Source of the DNA: Polyporus tsugae
Lineage: Eukaryota; Basidiomycota; Agaricomycetes; Polyporales; Polyporaceae
Direction of reading: 5' to 3'
DNA length: 64,000 nucleotides
Assembly (NCBI GenBank): GCA_024305745.1
Contig: JAHRBS010000001.1
Coordinates: forward strand, 744,001 to 808,000
Shown: positions 34,278-46,028 of the stretch, piece after piece
How the letters are laid out: each line of letters opens with the position of its first letter
Numbering within the stretch: position 1 is the stretch's first letter
Notes under the pieces: model-generated
What the model was told of the DNA's origin: nothing
Databases searched by the model: none
What the model saw: the letters and a program-made list of their open reading frames with translations, nothing else
Program-made: the position numbers and the translations under genes

Positions 34278-35357
34278 ATGGGTCTCCCGCCCCCCGCCGA
34301 GAACCAAGCCTACATCAAAGTGGCGGCAAGGTCAAGTTGCTCCTCGCCTTCATCCTTGACAACGCCACGCCCGGCGAGACGGACCTCTTCCCTGTGATCT
34401 GCTTCCTCCTCCGGCACTCAACCCGCGCGGACATCTTCCTCTTTCACCTCGGCATCCACAATGACTGGGACGCGCTCGACCCTGGCTGGCGGCCGAGATC
34501 AACAAGGCCGGCGCAGATATGCTCGTCCCCGAGGCCGTCCCCATCGCGCTCCGCCGCGGCAGCCTCTACCCCGCCGCGCTCACCGACGCGTGCATGTCGC
34601 ACGCGCACGTCGACCACATCGGCGACCCCGCCGCCTTCCCGCGCGCGACGTATCTTCTCGGGGCCGACGCGCAGGCTCTACGGAATCTTGACCTGGCTTG
34701 GACCCGGCCACGAGCCACACGGACAGGTCCGCGCTGCGGCTCCTCGCGGCACTCCTGGCTAGATAGATAGATATATTCAATGATTATAGTGGCATTGAGG
34801 CCGTCTCGGCCGAAGTTGCCACTGTCGCTATCCTACTACTAAAGTACGACTGCTCGGAGTAAATCTACCGATACAAGTAAACACTGCGATGGGGAGGCTA
34901 GATGATACACGGAAGTCGAGGAGCGGGGGAGAATACATGCGAGAGACCGGAGCGAGAGTAAACGAGTCCAACAGCACAGGGCACTCCCGGCGGAGCGCAC
35001 GCGGTTCCTCGACCTCGCAAGCGCGCGGCCGCTCGGCCCGTTCCCACACGCGCTGGACTTCTACGACGACGGGAGTCTGTACGTCGTCGACCAATCGTCG
35101 ATGCCCCAGGGCACTCGCGGGGCACGTGAACGTCCTCGCGCGCACGTCCGCGGACGGCGCGTGGGTCTTGTTGGCGGACGACAGCGCACTGCTCAAGGGC
35201 GAGGGACGGGTTGCGACGGCGCCGGTGTGCATGCACAATGGAGAGGATCAGGGAGGGGGTCGCGCGAGTAAGGGTGCTCCTCGCGTACGATCGGCCGTGG
35301 TATGACGAGAATCAGGGTGGGGACGCGTTCTGGCTGGGCGAAGTCGCGTGGCTGTAG
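34278..35357 (+). pseudogene. Metallo-beta-lactamase-fold hydrolase relic (array copy 4)
   Basis: The start MGLPPPAENQAYIKVA is intact, but a frame change follows within about 20 codons; the next segment KLLLAFILDNATPGETDLFP is in another frame. A further change precedes DMLVPEAVPIALRRGS, which leads to an intact-looking zinc site SHAHVDHIG. After LLGADAQA (about 34675) roughly 300 bp of unrelated sequence, including GATAGATAGATA, separates it from ERTRFLDLAS and LGPFPHALDFYDDGSLYVVD. More frame changes follow, and the late ligand motif reads LLAYD instead of LLAHD. The end FWLGEVAWL aligns with FWPGKIESL of copy 1. It cannot encode a full-length enzyme. Confidence 0.88.
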
Positions 35358-37576
35358 TCTAAGCCCGGCGGCGCGCTGTTTTTCGGGGTCGAGTGATGGA
35401 CACAATACTCAATGTTGTGGCAGAAGGTAGCGGCGCAAGAGTTTGCGTTCGTTGAGCGCTGCGATACGATCATGTGTGTAGCCAGTGTAGCCGGTTCATG
35501 CCCAATTGTGTGAAGAGATATAACAGAGAACAGAACAAACGGATTAGAATCATTCGTGTGTGCCAAGTCTCTTGTCAACGGGGACTGGGACCGGAATGAG
35601 GGCCTTACGACGTCCCCCGGGGTGAAGGTACATAGACGCATTCCAACAACGTGTACTTCGTAATGCCACCAGGACCAGGAGGCACATAAAAGCAATTCCT
35701 GCATTTCTAATAGCCGCAGTCGTGTGTATACAACGGCCAGGATGACCTGGGAACCAGATACGGCGCGGAGCGGTCACCGTTTCACAGGAACAGGCTTCAC
35801 GATCGCGAATGCAAGATGCGCTCGCCGAGGGCAGGCACTCTCAATCCTGACGATCATATGGCATAACCACCCCATTACCTCCCCTCCACCAATCCAGTAT
35901 GAATTCTTGTCACTGTGCAGAGGCGTAACTTTTGACCGGTGTCAGTCATTTCGCAAGAGGGGTCGGACCATTCTAGCCCGGTGACAACGCAAAGAATGCG
36001 AGCATCGCTTCGAGAGGGGCGATAGAAGCGGATGGACGTGAGGGAAACCGATATGTAGACGACATTGTACAGGAACAAGGCACTCCATGATACCCCATAC
36101 TACGAGAGTTCAATCAGCACTTAATGCATCATGGAATGGGTAGAGAAGATGCGCCGAAAGTGCAGTTCGGCCCGGGGTACCTGGTCAAAGTTGCTTATGA
36201 GAGTAGCTGGGGCGAATGGCGCACTCGCAAGCGTAACACTGAGCGGGGTGGTGCACGGAGTGGGCTGAATGTAGCAATAGCCGTAGGAGGAAGCGTGCAC
36301 TCAATCGGAGGGACCGCTCTCACTGTCTCCGTCCGAGCGCGGTGCAAGGACCTGAGGCAGAAATCCACTGTCTGGATTCAGCAGGTTCGAAAGAGAGACT
36401 CCTGATACATGTCAGGAGGATGGAGTGCACCATTCCTGCCATCCACTCGAAGCTCTTCCTTGCGCGGCAGCGCTGACCGGCGGCGGAGATCGAGAGCAGG
36501 TGAAAGCAGGGCGCGTTCTACAGGGCGCAGTCCAAGGCGTATGGAACGCCGCACGCAATCTTCACACGGATGACGTTGAGGTAGGCGTGTTGGAATGTCT
36601 GCACACCATGTGGCTGAGATAGGCACGCCAGTGGCAGCCGCTTTTCCAACGCATCTGACGACTTTGAAGGTTCGTTTCTCCAGCCCAACATGCAGAATAC
36701 AGTACAGCGTGCGCAGTGGCTCTGAACGTGGACCAGAACCCCGGATGTGGACTCGAGAACTCACCGGCGGCTTGGGGATGACAGCGGCAGTGCTGAGATC
36801 TGAGAGACGGTCAGCAGTTCGGTCCGCCCATCTGGAAAAACGAGCAGCCCGACGGCAGCTTCTGGAGTTCGATTGTTGCTGCCCGGAGCAAGTGCGGCGA
36901 TATCCAGGGTGATTGGCACGCCCGTTCGGCCAGACTACCTAGTGTCTCGAAGGGTCCAAACACGGACAGATGGGAGCCTAAGTGGTAGGCTGAGGCGCGT
37001 TGTACTTGCGTCGGGAAGCAGGTGCGATGGAACCGCAACAGTTGCCAGATCTGGGGGCCACGCGCAGACAAGCGAGAGCTGTGGGAAGTACTACGGACAA
37101 GGGAGGGGTTGACAAGGCAGCGGAGCGAGCAAGGCGCGGGGCGTTGTATAAGGTGCCGGTACAGGCGCGTGCGGGCAAGGTGCTCGGCTGTATAAACGAG
37201 AGTGGGCGGCGGCGGCGGTCGGGGAAGTCGAGGGATGAAAGAAGAGGGCGTAGCGATGAGGACGCCCTTATTGTAGTTGTACTTTACTCGTAAGTGGGGC
37301 CCGATGGGTAGATCTGATGGGGAGGAGATGAGGTCAGCGGAGTGCGATTAGATTGGAGGGAGATGGGATCGGCTGGTCGTCGGAATCAACGGACGCGGGA
37401 GAGAGCCCGAGCGAGAGGCCGTCCATCAGCCACGCTCGGAGTTCGGAAGGCTGGCGACGATGCACGTCGTCGCCCTCGGCTGATCTTCTCCTTCGCTCTC
37501 TCCTCCATTTCCTCTCCTTCCCCCATCTCCGCTCCTTCCTCCTCTACGGTCTCTCCTCCCCGACAACCCTTCCTCA
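35358..37576. other. Long intergenic stretch, no supported gene
   Basis: Open frames on both strands (for example 36378-36764 minus and 37000-37293 plus) show no recognisable product and could not be joined by splice sites into a longer reading frame. The last 250 bp are pyrimidine-rich and lead into the FAM72 gene. A TATA-like GTATAAAC lies near 37190. Confidence 0.5.
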
Positions 37577-39640
37577 ATGCCTGCGAGGACCCTACCCTCC
37601 ACCCTCGACCCCGCACTCAGCCCTCCTCGCTTCTTCGCTCGTCCACCGCCTCAGTCCCTCTCCTCCTCCCACCCCCACAGAGACACTCACGACGAGAGAT
37701 TCCTAGACTACAACTCCTACCCTCTTCCCATGCCCCACCACAACCCTCGTCCCGACCAAGACTACGCCTCACACTCTTCATGGTCTCCCCCTGCTCTCCG
37801 TATATACCCTGAGCCCTCATCTATACCCCCACACTGGCAACCTCACCCTCCCAACCCTTCTCAGTATCGCGATCCTCGCCCGTACATCTCCCCTCCACCC
37901 ATACAACCAAACCCCCGCATTCCCTGGCAGAACGTCAACCCATACTCCCGCGTTCTACAAGTCCAATCCTTCTCTGCGCCACCCCCGCCTCCCATACCCC
38001 ACAAAGTCTGGATCCTGGACTGCAAAGCTTGCGGTATGTTCCTCACCAACCGAGGCATGAAGGTGAGCCAATTCTCACATTCCCATATTCTTCCCATCTT
38101 TCGGACCCTTCCCCTCGGTGGGTTGCTATGGCGTACGTCAAAACAAGCGGCTTGGTCCTTTTCATCCGGCTTCTTGCCTTGACCGGCTCTTCTCACTCTG
38201 TGGGATAACGGACGACAGGGACCCATGATCACATATGATTACAGGACTCCCTACCTGCTCGTAATACCCACTGTATTGGCGTCAATGCCATTATCCCAAC
38301 GCCGTGCGCCACAACGCCAACGGGTAGATCTCTGATAACCTGATGGTCATCACGGGAGCACCAACAATATCTTGACAGCGTTTCCACCGAGACTGTCCGC
38401 TACTTGCGAGACTGACCCGTGTTAATCCCAGGCTGTCCTTCTATTACGTCCAAACGTGCCCCTCTATTCCACGGACGCACTTCCCATCAACTGCTCAGCT
38501 TTCTCGCCCGTGCCCGAAGCGACGATGCGCACGCACTCGACGTCAGTATCCTCGACATCCTCTTCGGGAGCCACCTCCCGGTCCCAGCGCTCTTCTATTT
38601 CGGGGCCGTCAGATGATCCCATGCAGGCTACTCTGTCTTCAGAACGGCCGCCCACACGCACATGCGAATGCCTGACTCAAACTTTGTGTTGCCATGGGTG
38701 TGGAAACGCCGTTGGTTACATGATCGTCACTCCGTGCCAGCGGTGTACCTCCTCGATCACGGTGAACAACCGCGCGACCAACGGACACCGTTTTGTGTTC
38801 TATTCGAGCGAAATCACCGCATGTGAGCGACATTACATCCTCGGGGAACGCGGAGTTACTCCGTTCCACCCTCCTCCCCCATCCGCGCCACAGACCTTAC
38901 AGAACGGCATGGCTGGTCTGACAATTGGCACTTCGCCTCGCCAGTCCGTGGTACAACAACAGCCGACGCCCGGGTCGTCTTCACCGAGCACACCATTATC
39001 CATGCCACCGCTCTCCCCTCAATCAGCCATGTCCCCCAGGAGACTTTCCGTGGACTATCTTCCTACCCCTCCCCCAGACGCAGACACCTCGTTCATTCCG
39101 AACCCGCGGCTAGGTCCTGCGCTCACCATTCTGCCATCGATGAGCCCACGCCCAAGCGTTCCCACCAGCGTCAGCCATTCCCTCAACTCCAGCCGGAGTG
39201 GATCTAGAACCAGCGAGGATCCAACGCAGATCATCCCGCCCGCGCCTCCGAACTCGCACTCTACGTCACCACACGCTGGCAACACGCCACGCGCGTCCTC
39301 GCCTACGTCGCCGTCCTCTTCCTCTTCCCGCGCCCGCGCCGCTTCCCTGTCCGCGACGCACCTCACCTACTCCCTGCCGTCGCACGGGTACAGCATCGTC
39401 CCCCCTACGTACCTGACCCGCCCACTACACCCTCAACCTGTTACTCCCGCGCCTGTTCCACTCCCGGAACCGCTGAAGGCGGGCGAGGTGCTGTATTGGC
39501 ACCATTTGTCGCGGAGCGGAGAGATTCCTGCCGTCTCGGAGGACCCCCGCGCTCGCGTGGACGATGCTGATGCGGACGCGAACGGGGCGGATTCCGAGTT
39601 GCGCCCCGCGGTTCCGAGCGGGATCGTTGCCGGGAGGTGA
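37577..39640 (+). CDS. FAM72-domain protein
   Basis: FAM72 is a small Cys-rich eukaryotic domain of poorly known function; fungal members carry long disordered flanks. Exon 1 is 37577-38062 and exon 2 38432-39640, giving 564 residues. The domain spans the splice site: VWILDCKACGMFLTNRGMK at the end of exon 1 joins AVLLLRPNVPLYSTDALPIN at the start of exon 2. The second half has CECLTQTLCCHGCGNAVGY and VTPCQRCTSSI, with CxxC pairs that could bind zinc, then GHRFVFYSSEITACERHYI. Residues 1-140 are Pro/His-rich, and the C-terminal 270 residues are Ser/Pro-rich. The intron is 369 nt, several times longer than most introns here, and contains no open frame of note. Confidence 0.9.
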
Positions 39641-41162
39641 ATCCGCCCGGGTACAGCCCGTGTTCGAGTCGAGGGTGACTCACGCGCTCGCGCACCCTTT
39701 CTCTGCTTGGGATCCTCGTGTCGGGACACTGCCCGCGTTGCGACCTTGCATGCCTCTGTGCGCTGCGTCGTGAACTTGCACGAGTCGAAGCTAGCGCCCG
39801 GACTCGTCTTGGGACCTTGAAACACCATTCCTCCCGACTCCTGACGCGGACGGTCGACCTCGCCCACGGAGATCGCATGGACTATGTATTCCTGTTTATT
39901 CTTCATTAACATTGTATATTTTTGCACGCTCCCAAAAGTTCGGAAAGCGCACCGTTTATGGCTCTCGGGGGCCGTCCCCTTTGGCCCCAGCCAAGCGCGC
40001 CGTCTCCAAGCCAAACGCGCCATGCCGTGCATGTATCCCGCCCTGCCTTCCGTCACGCCCCTTGTCTATGGCCATATCACGAACCGAGACGTCCACAATA
40101 ACGCTCCTTGTCACGCTGCGGCCCTTCACATATACCTGCCCGGAGAAACAGAGTTGTCGATACCCTCTCCCCCTGTCCACCACGGCCACGACTCCCTCCT
40201 CCGTTATCCCCCGGCCATTCATTCCACAGCCTCGAATCTATTATCCGGTGGCGCCTCCGTCTCCGTCTCCGTCCCGCCTGTATCAATCATCCCGTCCGAA
40301 AGCACAATCTTGGATACTATACGGTTACCCCCCGGCTCCTTCCCTCCCCTCCATGGCCCCACTATCCGCCCTCGCCGCCCGCGTGTCGTCGGTCCGTGTC
40401 AATGTCACCCCCCGCATTTCTTGTCACATGGAATTTTTATCTTCTCTTCTGTCGGCCGGGTCCTCCTCTGTCGTGTTTGTTACGCTTCCGCTCGCCTCTC
40501 GCCTGCTGCCAAGTTGTTGATCGTTCTGTCGTGTTGCATGATATCCATCATCTCGTATGTTTCGTCATCTGTTGATCACTGTTGGTATCCTGTCGACGTT
40601 GAAGTCGATTTCCTGGTCCCCTCCGCACCGCGCCCACATATCCACATCAATATCCCTCATTCCCACATCCTTGGCCATGTCACATCGGCATCGGCATCCG
40701 TCTGTTGGCCGATGGACGCTGCGGTCCTGGCCAGGTGTCATTAGATTACTTAGCATGATAAGTAAAATGCGCACGGACGCGCATATATATGCGCTCGTTG
40801 CACGGTCGCGCGCAAGCGCTGTAGCCGTCCTCCGAGGCTCCGAGCGAATGAAGATGGCGTCATCGTTATATCTTCATACTGTCATTATTCTCTACGCTTG
40901 TCCATTCCAGTCCGTGCTGCATATCTTTGTGCCGCGTGCTGTACGAGATTGGGCAGTCGATGTGGAAAGCGTGCGGTTGCAAGAAGTACAGACTTTGTTA
41001 ATGTACACGATTCAGATCCTAGTAAAAGAGTAGTCATACAGTATGTCCATGGATAACAACAGCGACGTTGATGGCAGCGAGGAGCGATAGTAGTACAAGA
41101 TATGAAGGAATCGACCAAGAGATGGAGATACAATTCGTATGCCGCAGTGGGGATAGGGACAG
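39641..41162. other. Intergenic between convergent genes, pyrimidine-rich
   Basis: A long T/C-rich stretch (about 40080-40700) gives two overlapping open frames on the plus strand (39884-40744 and 39912-40520) with no motif and skewed composition; I treat them as artefacts. It serves as 3' flank for genes on both sides. Confidence 0.55.
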
Positions 41163-42348
41163 CTACTTCGCGGAGACGGGCATGAGGACGGCGCCGGCGC
41201 CGGCATTGGTGGCGTCGGTCTGAGGGACGGGAACGAGGAGGAACCGGATGCCTGTGAACTCGGCGGCATCAGAGACACCGAAAGGAATAACTCGGGAAGA
41301 ACGAAAGACGGACGCACCGATGTGAGCCATGAACCCATTGAGATTCTTCTCCAGCACGCCGTGGTCGTGCAGGCCGAAGTCCTGGACGAGCTCCTTCGAC
41401 TTCGCATCTGCACACGTGGGTCAACAGGTAGATCGAGGCGGAAGACCGTGAAGAGATGGCACACACAGTCGTACGAGAAGAGGGACCGCAGGTTCGCGGG
41501 GTACATTTTGCTCCTCGTGCCGTTCGGCCGGAAGACGACCGCGAGGTCGTCGGCCAGGTTGTTTGGGCTCGGTTTGATGACCGAATTCTTGCGGCGCGCC
41601 TCCCTAAAGGATGGACGAGGGTTTAAGTATGTCACCTATGCCATCTGCTCAGGTTGTAGATGGCTGGAGAGGGACGTACGAAATTTGGAGGGCCTGCTTG
41701 ACCTCTACGAGGTGACGACGGCTCTCTTCGGTTTGCGTCCGCAAAGGGACCGGAAGCACCTCGTGGATCTTCAAGTCGATTTGCTGCTGCGCTTGCTTCG
41801 CAATTTCGAGCCTTATCATCCGTCTTATCTGGTCCCTGTAGCCATTTCATCAGGCGTAAAAGGATGCTGTTGTGAGGCATTCTGCTACGATCCAAGAAAG
41901 AGAAGTGCACCTCATCTCATCTGCTGCCTGGAGCTTGACGTCCTCCTTGATCATGCGCTTGATCTCCCCGACCCTTACTTCTTGCTTCTTCTCCTGCGCT
42001 TTGATTTGGCGGCGGAGTGAAGTAAGCTGCGCGACGGCGAGCTCCTATGAGGATGGAAGTCAGTCGCTACCCAACGGATTAATGGGACTGCGGTTACAGA
42101 CCATCGTGGGGCCCAGGGACTTCACCTGTTCCGACTGCTCATTGAGCGTTCGAAAAGTCTGATCCCTGTGAATAGTAACGAGGTTCACTTCCAAGTGGAC
42201 TCAGGCTAGAGCAAAACAAGCGTACGACTTACAGCTGTCCCAGGGTAGCCTTCATCATGCCCAGTAGTTCGCGTACCGCCGCCGTATCGACGGAGGGCGG
42301 GACGGCAGCCGGCGTCGCAGGGGTGTCCATAGGCTGGGAGTCAGACAT
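41163..42348 (-). CDS. Conserved basidiomycete coiled-coil protein of unknown function
   Basis: Seven exons (42348-42233, 42165-42102, 42044-41911, 41835-41680, 41603-41467, 41407-41318, 41251-41163) join in frame to 261 residues. The start MSDSQPMDTPATPA is disordered. Residues 25-150 form a long charged coiled coil, including AAVRELLGMMKATLGQL, LTSLRRQIKAQEKKQ and LEIAKQAQQQIDLKIHE. A more globular C-terminus follows, with LAVVFRPNGTRSKMYPANL and NLNGFMAHIG. I recall the same layout in many agaricomycete hypothetical proteins (start MSDSQPMDTP, a GQTF-like segment, a late NLNxFM), but no function is known to me. In-frame splicing at all six introns makes the gene model solid; only the function is open. 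Confidence 0.85.
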
Positions 42349-43279
42349 GCTTCGCAATGTAAGTGATACCAGCAATGAAAAGTCCAAGAGGTATGAAGGA
42401 CAAGATAGCTTCGACCACGTTCGTAAAGAGGACCACGAAGAGGATGATCGCGATCGCGAGAGGTCCTGGGGTGGTCATCCTTAAATGAGATTACGGACGG
42501 GAGAAGGCCGCAGCCTGTCGGACATGAGGACGAGCAGCAGGCCACTACCGCAGCATCCCCACGTCCCAGCAGCACGCCATGCGCCTCGCCCACACCTCGT
42601 TGTGGCGTGCGCACCCACGCTGGTGGGACGCGTCGCCGAGGCCCATGGTGGAGAACAGCAGCGTCCACAACAGATGCAGATCGGGGGTGACATTAAGTAC
42701 CGCGGCTGCACAGCTTGGTCATGTCGAGGCTCTCCCCGAGATCTCTCTACTCTGGGCAAGGTCTGGGCGCCGAGAAATTCTGCCATCGGGACCCACAGTT
42801 GGCATGACGGGCGACCATTTGTATCGCCGGATTAATGGGATCAATTAGGAGAAATACAGTTTGCGTGCCAGGAACTTAGAACCTCGGAAGTCCTCGCGTA
42901 AATGAGCACGCGGTACTAACTGTGCCCGAATTGAACCTTGCGCAGGTGAGGCGTGAAGCTGAAAGGGTCGACAATGGCAATGGGCATTAGTACTCTCACC
43001 GTCAACGTCAATGAGCCAAGTTGTTTAGAAACGCCTCCCATGGATCTTTGACCTTTGAGAGAGGCGTCCGCCACCCGCAGACCGAGCAAAACTCCAGCGA
43101 CACACGTGATCGCGAAACTTCTCGGCGTCTCGCCAGCGCACGGGCCACCTCCCAGGGAATATATAAACTGGCCTCGAAGCGTTGATGTTTCCTTAGAACA
43201 TACTCAGCTAGGATCTATTTTATAGGTACTAACTCGAGTCTCGCATGTTTACACATGCCACATCCTTCAAGTCTAGTCG
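42349..43279. other. Intergenic, no supported gene
   Basis: It includes the promoter of the coiled-coil gene. Open frames at 42481-42835 on both strands lack motifs. A TATA box (ATATATAAA) at about 43159-43167 points right toward the small frame at 43280. Confidence 0.5.
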
Positions 43280-43417
43280 ATGACACCAGCGCTCCCTCGT
43301 ATAACCGAGAACATGGCCGCCTTTTGGTTTGGCGGTCTCGAGGACGTTTGGCGAGTCGGTTCCCGCGAGCTGTTCCAGCCGCAGGACCGCTTGCCAGCGA
43401 GGAGAGCGTATGTCTGA
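43280..43417 (+). CDS. Small hypothetical protein (45 residues)
   Basis: A short frame begins MTPALPRITENMAAFWFGGL and continues through EDVWRVGSRELFQPQDRLP to TGA at 43415. Support is indirect: a TATA box about 115 bp upstream, an AT-rich 3' flank, C/G-ending codons and a compact amphipathic composition. There is no recognised domain. A true start at the second Met (43313) is possible. It may be a small protein or chance. Confidence 0.3.
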   Translation: MTPALPRITENMAAFWFGGLEDVWRVGSRELFQPQDRLPARRAYV

Positions 43418-43731
43418 TAGACTTCTTTCTAGTTACATTCTTGTATCATGTTTTTGCAATCCATTCAGATTTCTCGTATTCTCTTGGGTATGCAGTCATG
43501 GTGTGCACAACGCGTAGTGAGAATGAATACCAATTACTTAGTGTGATCCAGAATGAAATGCGCGCAAATTAAGTTCAACCAAGAGCGAGTCGATGCGCCC
43601 GACCGGATGGGTTGCACCAGAAAAGAGTGCGGGCGGGGGTTGGGCGGGGGCAGTAATTCTGATCCCAACAAATAATATGTACGTGCATGGTATGTATATG
43701 AGGTATGAGTGCAATCGCGGGGTTTGCACTA

Positions 43732-44384
43732 CTAGGTGAACACCTTCTCGTATGATCGCCTCCCCACCACCTGGACGGCCACAACGACTCTAATGTCAAT
43801 TGGGGCGAACTGGCCCTTGACGCCGTGCGGGTTGGCATCCTGGATCGCCTTCGCGACCAGCGCCGGAAGATGGGCAGCACGGCACCCTTGTTTGCCAACG
43901 AGGTCGTCCTGCAGGGACAAGCTCCACCCAGGCGTCCTACGGTGCCGGCACCAAGCCTTCGTCAAACAGCATGTACGATCGGTCGAGAATTGACGACACG
44001 CGCCGGTGCGTGGCGGAGATCGCCCTACAGGACGCGAAACCAACCCGCGAACTTGGCGAATGTGTCGATGAGGTGGCCCTACTACGCGGCCTCGACGCAG
44101 AAGTCCTCTGGCTCGACGACGACGGGCAGCGTCTCACAGGGGAGCCAGGCGGTGTCGTGTGGGGCTTCCTGTGCCCGCGGAGGTTGCAGAGGTATATCTG
44201 CGTCCTCGTGCGGGTTTTGGATCGCGTTGAGCTCGTCATCGACTTGCATAGGGTCGTCGGTGGGCACGCGAGAGGAGCAGAGGGCGTATGAGGGGCGGTT
44301 AGTGGCGAGTTGGTCTGTGCAGGTGAGGGAGAGAGCAATTGTCGGCATAAGCGAACTCGACGAGTCGCGCGGAGGGTGACGCAT
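43732..44384 (-). CDS. Hypothetical three-exon protein
   Basis: Exons 44384-44086, 44024-43952 and 43908-43732 join in frame to 182 residues; both introns have GT and AG ends (GTAGTA...CTGTAG and GTGCCG...CTGCAG). The N-terminal half is acidic and Pro-rich (VPTDDPMQVDDELNAIQNP, then LPVVVEPEDF). The second half looks folded: THRRVSSILDRSYMLFDEGL, LPALVAKAIQDANPHGVKG, and a beta-rich end IDIRVVVAVQVVGRRSYEKV. I do not recognise the family. Two short fungal introns that restore one frame support a real gene. It may be linked to the small gene just upstream (44950-44544); the start is uncertain, since another in-frame Met lies at 44345. Confidence 0.5.
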
Positions 44385-44543
44385 GAACAAGGAGTGGACA
44401 ACGGAGGTGGAGCCAGCCTGCCGTCTAACAGTGAATGCACAGTGGTATTGGGGACGCAGTCTCTAGTTCCAGAGCGTTTACTTGGAGAAGGAGCCGACGT
44501 ACCTCGCTGGGTTCAGCGTGTCCCGCGTGTACTTCAACTTCAT

Positions 44544-44950
44544 TCAAGTGATGACATCTTCGGGCTGCTGGTTCTGGTCCATGACGAATATGGTGATATT
44601 CTGAACATATGCATGAGCACAATCATAGTGTCGACATGCAGAGGCATACGTACCACGACTTTCTGCGCGACTCCTGCGTCGCGGGACCACTTCGCAATTG
44701 CGTAGAGCTCCACGACTTGATGCGTCATGCTTCATCCGGACAACCCCAGTGTGCGACAGATCGCTTACGTGTAGTATCGGACATGGCGGGCGTACTGTTA
44801 CGGACGAGATAAGACGTGCAGCACGGTCGAATATCTAGAACGGACTCACGTTTCCGCCCTCTCAATGAGATCAGCTCTCCGAGCAGTACCTGGTCGTCCA
44901 TAACTAGCGGAAGTTCCAGACTTGGGATAGTCGTTGACGGCAGTGTCCAT
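44544..44950 (-). CDS. Small hypothetical multi-exon protein
   Basis: A first exon from the ATG at 44950 (MDTAVNDYPKSGTSASYGRP) ends at a GTGAGT donor at 44849. Downstream, VELYAIAKWSRDAGVAQKVV ends at a GTACGT donor and joins NITIFVMDQNQQPED in the last exon, ending at TGA 44544. Two ways of joining the first exon keep the frame: directly, through one 119-nt intron, or through a 26-nt middle exon (TPAMSDTT). The product has about 80 residues and no domain I recognise. The exons are open and in frame, but either gene end could be wrong, and the gene could continue into the one at 44384. Confidence 0.4.
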
Positions 44951-46028
44951 CGGAATCAGTACGTCTTCGGAGGCAGGTGTATCATGGATGGGGACCAGAG
45001 GGAGAGTGAGTAGCTGAGAGAGGGTGAGGGGGAGAGAAGAGTAGACGGGGATTCGCAACCGATCGCGACGCGCGCTCTCGGATAGGCGTGGCTGTGGCCT
45101 TGCTTTCGAGATCCCACCTCGTAAGATTCGTATCCTCCACTGCCTCACCGCAATCTGTCTCTGCTGGTGTACTTTAATCCCTCCCATTTATCGCTAGTGA
45201 CCACCCCGGCCGGCGACAGTCGGATTACTTCTCATGGTGGGCCATTTAAGTCTCAATGTGCAATGATTTGAATGAAGATATGGAACTCTCCTAGACTGCC
45301 AATCAGAAATTGCTATCACCGCCGATCATCGGGCGGTTGGTTACTTCACTTCCATATGCATACACACAGTGCTTGGTCGTCTGATCCTCTCTCCGCAGCT
45401 ATCTCTCACGGGGAAGGACTGGATGACGATCCGGGCGGAATGTCTGAGCCGTTTAACACAGGCGGGACCGCTGCATTGTCGCATGCGATGAACCACTCTG
45501 TACACGGGATACCGCACGCTGCGCCTTGGGGACCACACAGAGTCAATTCGGCCCGGTTAACGCGGTGAGAGTCACATCATGGTAAGTGTTGCAAATGTGC
45601 CTGTCGAGGTATACAAACATTGATGATGTTCTCGAAAGGAGTTTTTATGTATGCTCAGGATGTGAGCGCACTAGACATAGCGTTGGCGTGATGCCATCAG
45701 ACACATCGCAAAACCGATACTGGCTAGAAGGAGCAACTTGTCCGAGGTTTGCTTGGGCGTAAGCTGGGTTTATGCCCAGTTCTACCGAAATGAATGGACG
45801 GCTCCAATCTGTGTCATTGACAGTATCGCGCAGGACTTCTTCGCTTACACATGCTTGAAGCTATTGCTGTTCAATCCCACGAAGTCAGCGATGCTCTCGT
45901 CACCGTAAGACTTATCTCGAATTTTTCTTTGAACGCTAATCTCTTCATATATAAGGGACTCCACCCCAGCGGGCCTTGGTCCTCACAGTGACTTTAGCCA
46001 CTCCCATAATTCGCCCACTTCCCCACCA
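44951..46028. other. Intergenic with the promoter of the complete P450
   Basis: No gene is supported. Open frames at 44846-45187 (minus) and 45272-45568 (plus) show no motif. The last 80 bp carry the P450 TATA box. Confidence 0.5.
45948..45954 (+). promoter_or_regulatory. TATA box of the complete P450
   Basis: TATATAA lies 75 bp upstream of the ATG at 46029. Confidence 0.55.

Noticed and set aside
36378..36764. Minus-strand frame of 128 codons
   Set aside because: It has no recognisable motif and I could not extend it by splicing to a larger product; there is no promoter signal that fits.
10559..38285. The motif ATACCCACTGTA near 10559, 14159 and 38270
   Set aside because: Twelve identical bases at three sites are close to what chance allows in 64 kb. 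The flanks agree only partly, so I do not call it a dispersed repeat.
39884..40744. Plus-strand open frame of 286 codons, with another overlapping in a second frame
   Set aside because: Two frames are open together over a pyrimidine-rich stretch, with no motif, odd composition (many Ser, Pro, His) and a position in the 3' flank between convergent genes. This fits a lack of stop codons in T/C-rich DNA.
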